Shown: positions 24,047 through 33,874, counted from the stretch's first letter. The stretch is 64,000 nucleotides of DNA from Pseudomonas grandcourensis (GCF_039909015.1 NZ_CP150919.1:3014501-3078500), one strand, 5' to 3'. Notes: a model not told the origin generated them from the sequence alone. Made by a program: numbers and translations.

Positions 24047-27000
24047 ATGGCGTTCTTCACCGCAGCCAGCAAAGCCGACTTCCAGCACCAACTGCAAGCG
24101 GCACTGGCGCAGCACATCAGTGAACAGGCACTGCCACAAGTGGCGCTGTTCGCTGAACAATTCTTCGGCATCATTTCCCTTGACGAGCTGACCCAGCGGC
24201 GGTTGTCCGACCTCGCTGGCTGCACCCTTTCTGCATGGCGCCTGCTTGAGCGCTTTGATCACGCGCAGCCGCAAGTGCGCGTCTACAACCCTGATTACGA
24301 ACGTCACGGCTGGCAGTCGACCCATACCGCGGTCGAAGTGCTGCACCACGACCTGCCTTTCCTGGTGGACTCGGTGCGTACCGAGCTGAACCGCCGCGGC
24401 TACAGCATCCATACCCTGCAAACCACCGTGCTCAGCGTGCGTCGTGGCAGCAAGGGCGAGTTGCTGGAAGTCCTGCCTAAAGGCACCCAGGGCGACGACA
24501 TTCTGCAAGAGTCGTTGATGTACCTGGAAATCGACCGCTGCGCCAACACCGCCGAGCTCAATGTGCTGAGCAAAGAACTGGAGCAGGTGCTCGGTGAAGT
24601 CCGCGTGGCCGTCGGCGATTTCGAGCCGATGAAGGCCAAGGTCCAGGAGATCCTGACCAAGCTGGACAACAGCCAGTTCGCCGTCGATGGCGACGAAAAG
24701 AGCGAAATCAAGAGCTTCCTGGAATGGCTGGTGGGCAACCACTTCACCTTCCTCGGTTATGAAGAGTTCGTGGTCAGCGATGAAGCCGATGGCGGCCATA
24801 TCGTTTACGACAAGGACTCCTTCCTCGGCCTGACCAAGTTGCTGCGTGCCGGCCTGACCTACGATGACCTGCGCATCGAAGACTACGCCGTGAACTACCT
24901 GCGCGAACCGACCCTGCTGTCGTTCGCCAAGGCTGCGCACCCAAGCCGTGTACACCGTCCGGCTTACCCGGACTACGTATCGATCCGCGAAATCGACGCC
25001 AACGGCAAGGTCATCAAGGAATGCCGTTTCATGGGCCTGTACACCTCGTCGGTGTATGGCGAGAGCGTGCGGGTTATCCCGTACATCCGCCGCAAGGTCG
25101 AGGAAATCGAACACCGTTCCGGCTTCCAGGCCAAGGCTCACCTGGGCAAGGAACTGGCGCAGGTGCTCGAAGTGCTGCCGCGCGACGATCTGTTCCAGAC
25201 CCCGGTGGACGAGCTGTTCAGCACCGTGATGTCGATCGTGCAGATCCAGGAACGCAACAAGATTCGCGTGTTCCTGCGCAAAGACCCGTACGGCCGTTTC
25301 TGCTACTGCCTGGCCTACGTGCCGCGTGACATCTATTCCACCGAAGTGCGCCAGAAGATCCAGCAAGTGCTGATGGATCGCCTGAAAGCGACCGATTGCG
25401 AGTTCTGGACTTTCTTCTCCGAGTCCGTGCTGGCCCGCGTGCAGCTGATCCTGCGCGTCGACCCGAAAAACCGCCTCGACATCGACCCGCTGCTGCTGGA
25501 AAAAGAAGTAGTGCAGGCCTGCCGCAGCTGGCAGGACGACTACGCCGCCCTGACCGTTGAAAGCTTCGGTGAAGCCCACGGCACCAACGTGCTGGCCGAC
25601 TTCCCGAAAGGCTTCCCGGCCGGTTACCGCGAGCGTTTCGCAGCCCACTCGGCTGTGGTCGACATGCAGCACCTGCTGAGCCTCAACGAAAAAAATCCGC
25701 TGGTGATGAGCTTCTATCAGCCGCTTGGCCAGGTGTCCGGCCAGCGCATGCTGCACTGCAAGCTGTACCACGCCGATACCCCGCTGGCACTGTCCGATGT
25801 TCTGCCGATCCTGGAAAACCTCGGCCTGCGCGTGCTGGGTGAGTTCCCGTACCGCCTGCGCCACAACAGTGGCCGCGAGTTCTGGATTCACGACTTCGCG
25901 TTCACTGCTGCCGAAGGCCTGGAACTCGATATCCAGCAACTCAACGACACGCTGCAGGACGCCTTCGTCCACATCGTGCGTGGCGAAGCCGAGAACGACG
26001 CGTTCAACCGTCTGGTGCTGACTGCCGGCCTGCCATGGCGCGACGTTGCGCTGCTGCGCGCCTACGCCCGCTACATGAAGCAGATCCGTCTGGGCTTCGA
26101 CCTGGGCTACATCGCCAGCACCCTGAACAACCACACCGACATCGCTCGCGAGTTGACCCGGTTGTTCAAGACCCGTTTCTACCTGGCGCGCAAGCTGACC
26201 GGCGACGATCTGGACGACAAGCAGCAACGCCTGGAACACGCGATCCTCAGCGCCCTGGACGACGTCCAGGTACTGAACGAAGACCGCATCCTGCGTCGCT
26301 ACCTGGACCTGATCAAGGCCACCCTGCGTACCAACTTCTACCAGACCGATGCGAACGGCCATAACAAGTCGTACTTCAGCTTCAAGTTCAACCCGCACTT
26401 GATCCCTGAACTGCCGAAGCCTGTACCGAAGTTCGAAATCTTCGTTTACTCGCCGCGCGTCGAAGGCGTGCATCTGCGCTTCGGCAACGTGGCTCGTGGC
26501 GGCCTGCGCTGGTCTGACCGTGAAGAAGACTTCCGTACCGAAGTCCTGGGCCTGGTAAAAGCCCAGCAAGTGAAGAACTCGGTGATCGTGCCGGTGGGTG
26601 CGAAGGGCGGCTTCCTGCCGCGTCGCCTGCCATTGGGCGGCAGCCGTGACGAGATCGCGGCCGAGGGCATCGCCTGCTACCGCATCTTCATTTCGGGCCT
26701 GTTGGACATCACCGACAACCTGAAGGACGGCGCCCTGGTGCCGCCGGCCAACGTCGTGCGTCATGACCACGATGACCCGTACCTGGTAGTGGCGGCGGAC
26801 AAGGGCACTGCGACCTTCTCCGACATCGCCAACGGCATCGCTATCGACTACGGCTTCTGGCTGGGTGACGCGTTTGCGTCCGGTGGTTCGGCCGGTTACG
26901 ACCACAAGAAGATGGGCATCACCGCCAAGGGCGCGTGGGTCGGCGTACAGCGCCACTTCCGCGAGCGCGGCATCAATGTCCAGGAAGACAGCATCACCGT

Positions 27001-28942
27001 GGTCGGTGTCGGCGACATGGCCGGTGACGTGTTCGGTAACGGCTTGCTGATGTCCGACAAGCTGCAACTGGTCGCGGCCTTCAACCACCTGCACATCTTC
27101 ATCGATCCGAACCCTGAGCCGGCGTCGAGCTTCGCCGAGCGCCAGCGCCTGTTCGACCTGCCGCGTTCGGCCTGGTCGGACTACGACACCAGCATCATGT
27201 CCGAAGGTGGCGGCATCTTCTCCCGTAGCGCGAAGAGCATTGCGATTTCCCCGCAAATGCAGGAACGCTTCGACATCAAGGCCGACAAGCTGACTCCGAC
27301 CGAGCTGCTGAATGCCTTGCTCAAGGCACCGGTGGATCTGTTGTGGAACGGCGGTATCGGTACTTACGTCAAGGCCAGCACTGAAAGCCACGCCGATGTC
27401 GGCGACAAGGCCAACGATGCACTGCGCGTGAACGGCAACGAACTACGCTGCAAAGTCGTGGGCGAGGGCGGTAACCTGGGCATGACCCAACTGGGTCGCG
27501 TCGAGTTTGGCCTCAATGGCGGTGGTTCCAACACCGACTTCATCGACAACGCCGGTGGCGTGGACTGCTCCGACCACGAAGTGAACATCAAGATCCTGCT
27601 GAACGAAGTGGTTCAGGCCGGCGACATGACCGACAAGCAACGTAATGAGTTGCTGGCGAGCATGACCGACGAAGTCGGTGGTCTGGTGCTGGGCAACAAC
27701 TACAAGCAGACTCAGGCCCTGTCGTTGGCAGCCCGTCGCGCCTTGCCGCGGATCGCCGAATACAAGCGCCTGATGAACGACCTGGAAGGCCGTGGCAAGC
27801 TGGATCGCGCCATCGAGTTCCTGCCGGCTGAAGAAGCCATCAACGAACGCGTCGCTGAAGGCCATGGCCTGACCCGTGCCGAGTTGTCGGTGCTGATCTC
27901 GTACAGCAAGATCGACCTCAAGGAGCAGTTGCTGGGCTCCCTGGTGCCGGACGACGACTACCTGACCCGCGACATGGAAACCGCTTTCCCGCCAACGCTG
28001 GTGAGCAAGTTCTCCGCGGCCATGCGTCGTCACCGTCTGAAGCGCGAAATCGTCAGCACCCAGATCGCCAACGATCTGGTCAACCACATGGGCATCACCT
28101 TCGTTCAACGACTCAAAGAGTCGACCGGCATGAGCCCGGCGAACGTGGCAGGCGCTTATGTGATCGTGCGTGACATTTTCCACCTCCCGCACTGGTTCCG
28201 TCAGATCGAGAACCTGGACTACCAGGTCTCCGCCGACGTGCAACTGGAGCTGATGGACGAGCTGATGCGTCTGGGTCGTCGTGCTACTCGCTGGTTCCTG
28301 CGTGCCCGTCGCAACGAGCAGAACGCTGCCCGTGACGTCGCGCACTTCGGTCCGCATCTGAAGGAGTTGGGCCTCAAGCTCGACGAACTGCTGATCGGCC
28401 CGATCCGCGAAACCTGGCAGGCGCGTTACCAGGCCTACGTCGAAGCCGGTGTGCCGGAGTTGCTGGCGCGCATGGTGGCTGGTACTTCGCACCTGTACAC
28501 CCTGCTGCCGATCATCGAGGCCTCCGACGTGACCGGCCAGGACCCGGCGGACGTGGCCAAGGCGTACTTCGCCGTGGGCAGCGCGCTGGACATCACCTGG
28601 TACCTGGCACAGATCAGCGCATTGCCGGTTGAAAACAACTGGCAGGCCCTGGCCCGTGAAGCGTTCCGCGATGACGTCGACTGGCAGCAACGTGCGATCA
28701 CCATCTCGGTCCTGCAACAGGGCGACGGCACCCAGGACGTGGAAGCACGGCTCTCCCTGTGGATGGCGCAGAACGAGAGCATGATCGAGCGCTGGCGTGC
28801 CATGCTGGTGGAAATCCGTGCCGCCAGCGGTACTGACTACGCCATGTATGCGGTGGCCAACCGTGAACTGCTGGACCTGGCATTGAGCGGTCAAGCGGTA
28901 GTGCCTGCCGCTGTCGCCGCCGAGCTGGAACCGGCTGCCTGA
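24047..28942 (+). CDS. gdhB: NAD-specific glutamate dehydrogenase (large, 180-kDa class)
   Basis: A 1,631-residue enzyme that oxidatively deaminates L-glutamate to 2-oxoglutarate and ammonium. The size matches the roughly 1,620-residue enzymes of Pseudomonas. The N-terminal third holds ACT-like regulatory segments. The catalytic core is around residues 800-1200, with the lysine motif VIVPVGAKGGF near 849, GYDHKKMGITAKGAW and the nucleotide-binding VVGVGDMAGDVFGNG. CGGAG lies eight bases before ATG 24047. An in-frame TTG at 23999 is rejected. It is monocistronic and closed by a strong terminator. In relatives it is arginine/glutamate-responsive. Confidence 0.96.
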   Translation: MAFFTAASKADFQHQLQAALAQHISEQALPQVALFAEQFFGIISLDELTQRRLSDLAGCTLSAWRLLERFDHAQPQVRVYNPDYERHGWQSTHTAVEVLHHDLPFLVDSVRTELNRRGYSIHTLQTTVLSVRRGSKGELLEVLPKGTQGDDILQESLMYLEIDRCANTAELNVLSKELEQVLGEVRVAVGDFEPMKAKVQEILTKLDNSQFAVDGDEKSEIKSFLEWLVGNHFTFLGYEEFVVSDEADGGHIVYDKDSFLGLTKLLRAGLTYDDLRIEDYAVNYLREPTLLSFAKAAHPSRVHRPAYPDYVSIREIDANGKVIKECRFMGLYTSSVYGESVRVIPYIRRKVEEIEHRSGFQAKAHLGKELAQVLEVLPRDDLFQTPVDELFSTVMSIVQIQERNKIRVFLRKDPYGRFCYCLAYVPRDIYSTEVRQKIQQVLMDRLKATDCEFWTFFSESVLARVQLILRVDPKNRLDIDPLLLEKEVVQACRSWQDDYAALTVESFGEAHGTNVLADFPKGFPAGYRERFAAHSAVVDMQHLLSLNEKNPLVMSFYQPLGQVSGQRMLHCKLYHADTPLALSDVLPILENLGLRVLGEFPYRLRHNSGREFWIHDFAFTAAEGLELDIQQLNDTLQDAFVHIVRGEAENDAFNRLVLTAGLPWRDVALLRAYARYMKQIRLGFDLGYIASTLNNHTDIARELTRLFKTRFYLARKLTGDDLDDKQQRLEHAILSALDDVQVLNEDRILRRYLDLIKATLRTNFYQTDANGHNKSYFSFKFNPHLIPELPKPVPKFEIFVYSPRVEGVHLRFGNVARGGLRWSDREEDFRTEVLGLVKAQQVKNSVIVPVGAKGGFLPRRLPLGGSRDEIAAEGIACYRIFISGLLDITDNLKDGALVPPANVVRHDHDDPYLVVAADKGTATFSDIANGIAIDYGFWLGDAFASGGSAGYDHKKMGITAKGAWVGVQRHFRERGINVQEDSITVVGVGDMAGDVFGNGLLMSDKLQLVAAFNHLHIFIDPNPEPASSFAERQRLFDLPRSAWSDYDTSIMSEGGGIFSRSAKSIAISPQMQERFDIKADKLTPTELLNALLKAPVDLLWNGGIGTYVKASTESHADVGDKANDALRVNGNELRCKVVGEGGNLGMTQLGRVEFGLNGGGSNTDFIDNAGGVDCSDHEVNIKILLNEVVQAGDMTDKQRNELLASMTDEVGGLVLGNNYKQTQALSLAARRALPRIAEYKRLMNDLEGRGKLDRAIEFLPAEEAINERVAEGHGLTRAELSVLISYSKIDLKEQLLGSLVPDDDYLTRDMETAFPPTLVSKFSAAMRRHRLKREIVSTQIANDLVNHMGITFVQRLKESTGMSPANVAGAYVIVRDIFHLPHWFRQIENLDYQVSADVQLELMDELMRLGRRATRWFLRARRNEQNAARDVAHFGPHLKELGLKLDELLIGPIRETWQARYQAYVEAGVPELLARMVAGTSHLYTLLPIIEASDVTGQDPADVAKAYFAVGSALDITWYLAQISALPVENNWQALAREAFRDDVDWQQRAITISVLQQGDGTQDVEARLSLWMAQNESMIERWRAMLVEIRAASGTDYAMYAVANRELLDLALSGQAVVPAAVAAELEPAA

Positions 28943-28956
28943 TCAGGCGTTGAATG

Positions 28957-28995
28957 AAAAAGCCCCGCATTGAAAGATGCGGGGCTTTTTTTTGT
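28957..28995 (+). terminator. Strong rho-independent terminator of gdhB
   Basis: AAAAGCCCCGCAT pairs with ATGCGGGGCTTTT around a seven-base loop, followed by a run of T. Confidence 0.9.
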
Positions 28996-29060
28996 TCAAG
29001 AGAAAGCGATTGGCTTGAGTGCAAGTCGCCATATCAAGGATAGGCTGTTGAGAGGCGAGG

Positions 29061-29627
29061 TCAGACTGCATGCCTTTTGAGGATATTTAACCTGAACTTC
29101 ACAATGTCTCCCGAGCGATCATTAAAAGTCGAGTAACTGTCCGTGCTCGTATTTATTTGTTTTCTGATGACTCCCGCATGACGGGCTTTCAAGTAGACGG
29201 TAGGCGTGTCAGAGCTCAAGTCACCGAGGGTGATGATGTTGTAGTCAGCATCCAGCAAGTTAAATGAAGTGGTGTTCCCTCCAGCGGGTGGAAGGGCCGC
29301 CAGAACACCCTTGTCGTTTTTGCTGATGTACTGTTGATCATAGGGGTTGCCGACTATTTTCATATTGTAATAGTCGTCATAGCATATGAAATGCACGACC
29401 ACGGTGTCCTTGGTTGGGATGGAACTTCCAACGGGAACCATTTCGTTAGTGAAAGGGTCACGAACAAGTTTAGGGGCCCGACGATAGTCGTTTTGAGCCG
29501 TGATGATGTTTTTCGGCAACGCTTCGCTATTGAGAAGGGCCGGTAACATAAGCTCCTGGAGAAAGGTAATGGGGCTGCCATCGCAAGTAAGGCGCGCGAT
29601 AAATGAGCGTTCTTCGCTTGTATTCAT
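29061..29627 (-). CDS. Hypothetical protein (188 aa), A/T-richer gene
   Basis: The protein begins MNTSEERSFIARLTCDGSPI and ends FRLNILKRHAV. It has no signal peptide or membrane segment. Alternating hydrophobic stretches (TVVVHFICYDDYYNMKIVG, NLLDADYNIITLGD, PTVYLKARHAGVIRKQ) suggest a beta-rich fold. AAGGA is six bases before the ATG, so expression is credible. Codon use includes many A/T-ending codons, unlike its neighbours, which suggests acquisition from elsewhere. I do not recognise a family. Confidence 0.65.
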   Translation of the reverse strand: MNTSEERSFIARLTCDGSPITFLQELMLPALLNSEALPKNIITAQNDYRRAPKLVRDPFTNEMVPVGSSIPTKDTVVVHFICYDDYYNMKIVGNPYDQQYISKNDKGVLAALPPAGGNTTSFNLLDADYNIITLGDLSSDTPTVYLKARHAGVIRKQINTSTDSYSTFNDRSGDIVKFRLNILKRHAV

Positions 29628-29794
29628 AAATAGTCCTTTATTTAATGTAGTGTATTCCCTGCGTGGGCGCCCAGAATAACGCCGGCCAGATGAGTGGTGC
29701 TGTAGTTAATTGTTTCGTATTTTTTCGCGGCAATTGCTTTGATGTGATCAGCCCCGTCATTTCAAGAACAAGGCTGATCACCATAACTTTGCAT

Positions 29795-30505
29795 TCAGAA
29801 GGTCTTGCGGTCTGTTGCGGTTTCAATTGTCGAAAGGTTGTTTGTCGGGTGGGTCATCATACTATTGAGCGACTGGTCAAACTTCTGCAACGCCCGTACC
29901 TGCACAGTTTGTTGCTCATTGATATCGGCAACGATCTCTTCACTGCGCTTGTAGTCGGCCCATACCGGACTGAGCGCTTTGGCGTCATGACCTTGTGCAG
30001 TCCCGATGTAGTTGAAGTCGCGATCATAGAAATCCGCGCTGACTCTGGACTCGACATCCGAACTGCGTGAAGTGATCAATTGGCTGCGGCTGTCGACGAT
30101 GGCCACCACATCCGGTTTTGCGGCCTTGAGGCTTTGCATGTCCGGGTAAACCGTCACTGAACCAAACTGGCGTTGCAGCGAAGCCTTGACCCAGTCCACT
30201 GCCAGATCGGGTTTCGAGGTGGCGACATAGGCATCGTGAATCGGTTGTACCAGCAGGCTCTGGCCGAAACCGGTGCCGGCGTTGGCCTGGTAGTCCTGAA
30301 GATAGGCACGGTTGGCCTGGGTGTTGCGGCTGTACACGACGCCCAGCGACACCTGGCTGCCGTTGGGGATGCGGGTCGCGTTGCTGCGGCCCACCGGTTC
30401 GGTGAAGACTCCGTCCAGTGAAGAGACTGCGGTAGGTGCCGTGGGAATCGAGCAGCCAGCCAAGAGAGCGGCCATCGTCAACGTACTGACAAGCGCAAGT
30501 TTCAT
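29795..30505 (-). CDS. Predicted lipoprotein, function unknown
   Basis: A 236-residue protein with a lipoprotein signal (MKLALVSTLTMAALLAGCS, lipobox LLAGC). Residue +2 after Cys is Ser, which favours the outer membrane. The mature part contains VGRSNATRIPNGSQVSLGVV and KPDVVAIVDSRSQLITSRSS and has no catalytic motif I recognise. GGAG lies seven bases before ATG 30505. It is upstream of the 188-residue hypothetical gene on the same strand, 167 bases apart, and may be co-transcribed with it. Confidence 0.75.
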   Translation of the reverse strand: MKLALVSTLTMAALLAGCSIPTAPTAVSSLDGVFTEPVGRSNATRIPNGSQVSLGVVYSRNTQANRAYLQDYQANAGTGFGQSLLVQPIHDAYVATSKPDLAVDWVKASLQRQFGSVTVYPDMQSLKAAKPDVVAIVDSRSQLITSRSSDVESRVSADFYDRDFNYIGTAQGHDAKALSPVWADYKRSEEIVADINEQQTVQVRALQKFDQSLNSMMTHPTNNLSTIETATDRKTF

Positions 30506-30677
30506 GGTGTTTCTCCAGTGAAACAACTTGGTCGAAAGTTGAAGTTGCCGGCGAAGTGCCGACGGTGACTCAAGACTAAACCCTGGATGATTGATTTAAA
30601 TAGCCAATGTTCGCACTTGTCAGGTGAGCAATAGTTTTGTTTGGTTTAAAGGTCTTCGGTTAATTGCGTGAGGAAAT

Positions 30678-30713
30678 AAAAAGGCCCGAATTCGCGATTC
30701 GAGCCTTTTTATT
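30678..30713 (-). terminator. Terminator downstream of the cupin gene
   Basis: AAAAAGGC and GCCTTTTT form the outer stem, with GAAT/ATTC inside, and a U-run on either strand. It ends the cupin transcript and probably works in both directions. Confidence 0.75.
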
Positions 30714-30733
30714 TATAGCTGTACGTTCAGCCA

Positions 30734-31144
30734 TCAGTGTTCCAGTGGGATCAACACTTTTTCATCGGAGGCCAATACCATGAACACCAACAACTTGGCC
30801 GGCTGGGTCGCGCTGGCGTTTTTCGACACCATGTGCTCCGAACCCGCCGGCTCATACCAGAACTCTCCGGGCTTGTAGGTTTTCGCTGGCTGGCCCTTCA
30901 CCTGGGAGGTGATTTCTCCGGAAAGGACATAGGCCATGGTGGTGCCGTCGTGTTTGTGGGCGATGGAAGACTGACCGGGTTGGTAATCGACTTCGATCAT
31001 CAGCGCTTTCTTGCCGGGGACGTTCTTCAGCATTTCGTCCTGCAAGACGGTGACCTTTTCCGAAGGGTCATGGGCAAAGGCCGATGCGCAAGACATCAGG
31101 GCCAGGGCGGCAAGGGGGGCAGCACAGAAGCGCAACACGTTCAT
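30734..31144 (-). CDS. Exported cupin-domain protein
   Basis: A 136-residue protein with a signal peptide (cut after ASAFA) and a single small beta-barrel cupin. Motif 1 is HKHDGTTMAYVLSG and motif 2 is PGEFWYEPAGSEHMV. Three histidines suitable for a metal are present, but the usual motif 1 glutamate is not obvious. The likely location is periplasmic. Relatives are often annotated only as cupins. AGGT precedes the start. Substrate and role are unknown. Confidence 0.82.
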   Translation of the reverse strand: MNVLRFCAAPLAALALMSCASAFAHDPSEKVTVLQDEMLKNVPGKKALMIEVDYQPGQSSIAHKHDGTTMAYVLSGEITSQVKGQPAKTYKPGEFWYEPAGSEHMVSKNASATQPAKLLVFMVLASDEKVLIPLEH

Positions 31145-31269
31145 GGTTCTTTACCTGCGGTGGTTGGTTGTTGCAAACCACAGTAGTGCGCAAGCTGTAG
31201 AGGTTAAACAGCCAATGTTCTGGAAGGCGAGGGGACCAATTGCAGAAGGGCCAACGGAAAAAAAATGAT

Positions 31270-31293
31270 GGTGAAGGAGCAAGCTCCCTCACC
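31270..31293. repeat. Short REP-like palindrome
   Basis: GGTGAAGGAGC faces GCTCCCTCACC around AA, with one mismatch. It lies between the cupin and ABM genes and resembles half of the GGCGAGGGGGCTTGCCCCC family. Confidence 0.5.
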
Positions 31294-31304
31294 ACAGGAA
31301 ATGG

Positions 31305-31598
31305 TTAAACGATCGGAAAACTGTTGAAGTCCACGGCATTGGCCAACTGGCTGTCGATCAGGCTGATGAAGCCCTGGACTTGAGGGCAGTTGAAATGCGA
31401 TCGCATGGCCGCTTCCGATTGCCAGTGGGCGCTGACGGTCCAGCGATTGGTGTCCTCGGGGCAGCGGTCGACCATATAGGATTCGCAGCCGGGAAGTTCA
31501 CGCAGGGTTTCGACAATCTTCTGCAGTTGCTTACCCAGTTCATCCGAGCGGCCGGCGACGGCCTGCACCTGTACGGTATTGATCACTTCATGGGACAT
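31305..31598 (-). CDS. Antibiotic biosynthesis monooxygenase (ABM) domain protein
   Basis: A 97-residue ferredoxin-like dimeric alpha-beta protein. It opens with MSHEVINTVQVQAVAGRSDE, followed by PGCESYMVDRCPEDTNRWTV and the typical WQSEAAMRSHF helix. Such proteins include quinol monooxygenases and stress-related enzymes, often without a cofactor. AGGAG is eight bases upstream of the start. It is a stand-alone gene just downstream of the PdxR-type regulator. The substrate cannot be deduced. Confidence 0.82.
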   Translation of the reverse strand: MSHEVINTVQVQAVAGRSDELGKQLQKIVETLRELPGCESYMVDRCPEDTNRWTVSAHWQSEAAMRSHFNCPQVQGFISLIDSQLANAVDFNSFPIV

Positions 31599-31721
31599 TG
31601 CTCACACTCCTGAATCAGGCCGGACGAATCCTGCTCATTGAGGGATAACGCCTATGCAGGATAGGCCCGGCCCCCGGGACCACCAATAGCCAATCGCCGG
31701 ATAAACTCGCAGGCCAATCCG

Positions 31722-33155
31722 TCAGGCCACCTGTTGCAGGATGTCGCGCAAACGGTCCAGGGCGATGTCGATGTCGAGGGTTTCGATGGCGCCAAAACCG
31801 AAGAAAAGCCCGGCCTTGGGCGCTTGCTGATAGAAAAAGCTGTCGATGGCATAGAGCCCGACTTCGACTTTTTTTGCCAGTTCGATCACCAATGGAATAT
31901 CCATCGGTACTTTGCACATCACCACCATGTGGAAGCCGGCGGTGGACGGCACCGCCTCCAGCCAGGGCGAGAGGTCGCCGGCCATGCGCATCAGGATCCG
32001 CTCGCGGCGCCCGGCATAGACCGTATGGCAGCGACGGATGTGCTTGAGCAGGCAGCCTTCGGCGATGAACTTGGCCAGCGCCCATTGCGGCAGGGTCGAG
32101 GTGTGCAGGTCGGTGAGCTGTTTGGCGCGCACCACGGCCTCAAGGATCGCTGGCGGCAGGATGGCATAACCGAGCCGCAGTTCCGGCAACAGGGTTTTGG
32201 AGAACGTCCCGACGTACGCGACGATCCCCCGTTCATCCAGGCTTTGCAGGGAGTCGGTGGGGCGGCCTTCATAGCGGAATTCGCTGTCGTAGTCGTCCTC
32301 GATGATGATCGCACCCAGCTCATGGGCCTTGGCCAGCAGTGCTTCCCGGCGCGCCTGGCTCATGGGCATGCCCAGGGGGAACTGGTGCGACGGGGTGACA
32401 TAGATCAGGCGAGTGCCGCGAGGAATCCGGTCCACCACAATGCCTTCGGCGTCCACCGGTACACCGATCACCGTGGCGCCATGGGTGCCGAACAGCAGGC
32501 GCGCCGGCGGGTAGCCGGGGTCCTCCATGGCGACCAGGCTGCCCGGACTGATCAGCACCCGGGCAATCAGGTCCAGCGCCTGTTGCGCGCCGTTGCACAC
32601 CACCACATCCTCATCCTGACAATTGACCCCGCGGGAGAACGCGATGTGCTGCGCAATGGCGTTACGCAGCGCCGGCAAGCCCTCGGGCAAGCTGTACAAG
32701 CCCTTGGAACTGGCAATCTGGCGCAGCGCATGGGAGGTGCAGCGCCGCCAGTCATCCTGGGGGAACTGGCCCTTGCTGGTGGCGCCACCAATGAAGTCGT
32801 AGCGCAGCGAGCCTTCCAGGGTCGGATGACGCAGAAACACCGGCAGTTTGCGCCAGGACTCGATCACCTCGAAGCCGCCAAGCTCGGTGTGGCTCTGTTT
32901 ACGCTGCACCTTCGACGAGCGTGCGTTGACGTAGGTGCCTTTGCCGACCACCCCGGTGAGGAAGTTTTCGTAGGTCAGCTGGGCGTAAGTGTCGGAAATG
33001 GTCTTGCGCGAAATACCCAGTTGTTCGGCCAGCAAGCGGCTGGGCGGCAGTTGCGCCCCGGCGGCCAGGCGCCCGGACTCGATGGCGCTGCGCAGTTGGT
33101 TGTACAGCTGGCCGGCCAGGTCCTTGCGGCCGTTGATGACAACATGTAGTTCCAT
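31722..33155 (-). CDS. PdxR/MocR-type regulator (GntR HTH fused to aminotransferase domain)
   Basis: A 477-residue transcription factor. The N-terminal winged helix at about residues 8-75 contains SGRLAAGAQLPPSRLLAEQL. A class I aminotransferase-like domain follows, with the PLP lysine in GTFSKTLLPELRLGY near residue 320 and IIEDDYDSEFRYEG before it. ATG 33155 (MELHVVINGRKDL) is preferred because it begins at the family N-terminus, although the frame is open to 33275. It is divergent from the AhpD-like gene, the usual arrangement for a MocR regulator and its target. Confidence 0.9.
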   Translation of the reverse strand: MELHVVINGRKDLAGQLYNQLRSAIESGRLAAGAQLPPSRLLAEQLGISRKTISDTYAQLTYENFLTGVVGKGTYVNARSSKVQRKQSHTELGGFEVIESWRKLPVFLRHPTLEGSLRYDFIGGATSKGQFPQDDWRRCTSHALRQIASSKGLYSLPEGLPALRNAIAQHIAFSRGVNCQDEDVVVCNGAQQALDLIARVLISPGSLVAMEDPGYPPARLLFGTHGATVIGVPVDAEGIVVDRIPRGTRLIYVTPSHQFPLGMPMSQARREALLAKAHELGAIIIEDDYDSEFRYEGRPTDSLQSLDERGIVAYVGTFSKTLLPELRLGYAILPPAILEAVVRAKQLTDLHTSTLPQWALAKFIAEGCLLKHIRRCHTVYAGRRERILMRMAGDLSPWLEAVPSTAGFHMVVMCKVPMDIPLVIELAKKVEVGLYAIDSFFYQQAPKAGLFFGFGAIETLDIDIALDRLRDILQQVA

Positions 33156-33360
33156 ACCGGCGAGGCTCCGGGGCTGTTGAGGCGCGTGTGCGTCGCGCAA
33201 GATTACGCTTATCCGCCTGTGGTGCAGAAGTTGTGCAGTGGAAAAACCGTCAATTGGTCTGGCGACGGTGGTCACCGGGAAAATCGCCTGATTGGATCTG
33301 TCATGCCTGCGCGCCAGCGACTACCGTGAAGATCACCTCACGGTTGCACGAGATCGCTCC

Positions 33361-33801
33361 ATGAACCCCCGTCTGGATTACTACAGCGCGTCCCCCAAGG
33401 CGATGAAAGCCATGATCGCCATGGAGGCCCTGACCAGCAGCCTGAGCATCGAGCAGGGCCTGCTGCACCTGATCAAGATTCGTGCTTCGCAGCTCAATGG
33501 CTGTGCCTTTTGCACCGACATGCACTCGGTGGATGCACGGCGCCTGGGCGAAAGCGACCGGCGCCTGTATTCCATAGTGGTCTGGCGCGACAGCAACTTT
33601 TTCAATCCCCGGGAAAGAGCCGCACTGGCCTGGACCGAGGCGGTCACCTTGCTCTCCGAAAGCCACGTGCCGGACGATGTCTATGCCCAGACCCTGGAGC
33701 AGTTCAGTGAATGCGAAACGGTCGACCTGACCATCGCCGTCACCACCATCAACAGCTGGAATCGCCTGGCCGTGAGCTTCCGGCAGACACCCAGCGCCTG
33801 A
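33361..33801 (+). CDS. AhpD-like / carboxymuconolactone decarboxylase family protein
   Basis: A 146-residue all-helical protein with the alkylhydroperoxidase-type active site. C48 and C51 lie in GCAFCTDMH with H55, preceded by IKIRASQLN. Relatives reduce peroxides or act as disulfide reductases, and others are decarboxylases. The CxxC-H pattern favours a redox role. ATG 33361 starts at the conserved MNPRLDYY. The frame remains open to 33292 but without a better ribosome site. It is probably controlled by the divergent PdxR-type regulator. Confidence 0.87.
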   Translation: MNPRLDYYSASPKAMKAMIAMEALTSSLSIEQGLLHLIKIRASQLNGCAFCTDMHSVDARRLGESDRRLYSIVVWRDSNFFNPRERAALAWTEAVTLLSESHVPDDVYAQTLEQFSECETVDLTIAVTTINSWNRLAVSFRQTPSA

Positions 33802-33874
33802 GTCATTGTCACAGCAGCTTCATGAAGGATCCGCAGGATGCACCTGTCAGTGTCAGATAGACAGGGAGTCCTCG

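Noticed and set aside
24017..27391. Very long minus-strand open frame (about 1,124 codons) antisense to gdhB
   Set aside because: It is a mirror of strong G/C third-position bias in gdhB. The translation is His/Gln/Val-rich with no domain logic or ribosome site, while the plus strand encodes a clear glutamate dehydrogenase.
29638..29826. Minus-strand frame of 62 codons between the lipoprotein and the 188-residue gene
   Set aside because: It would start with TTG without a ribosome site and overlaps the lipoprotein gene end. The internal ATG also lacks a ribosome site.
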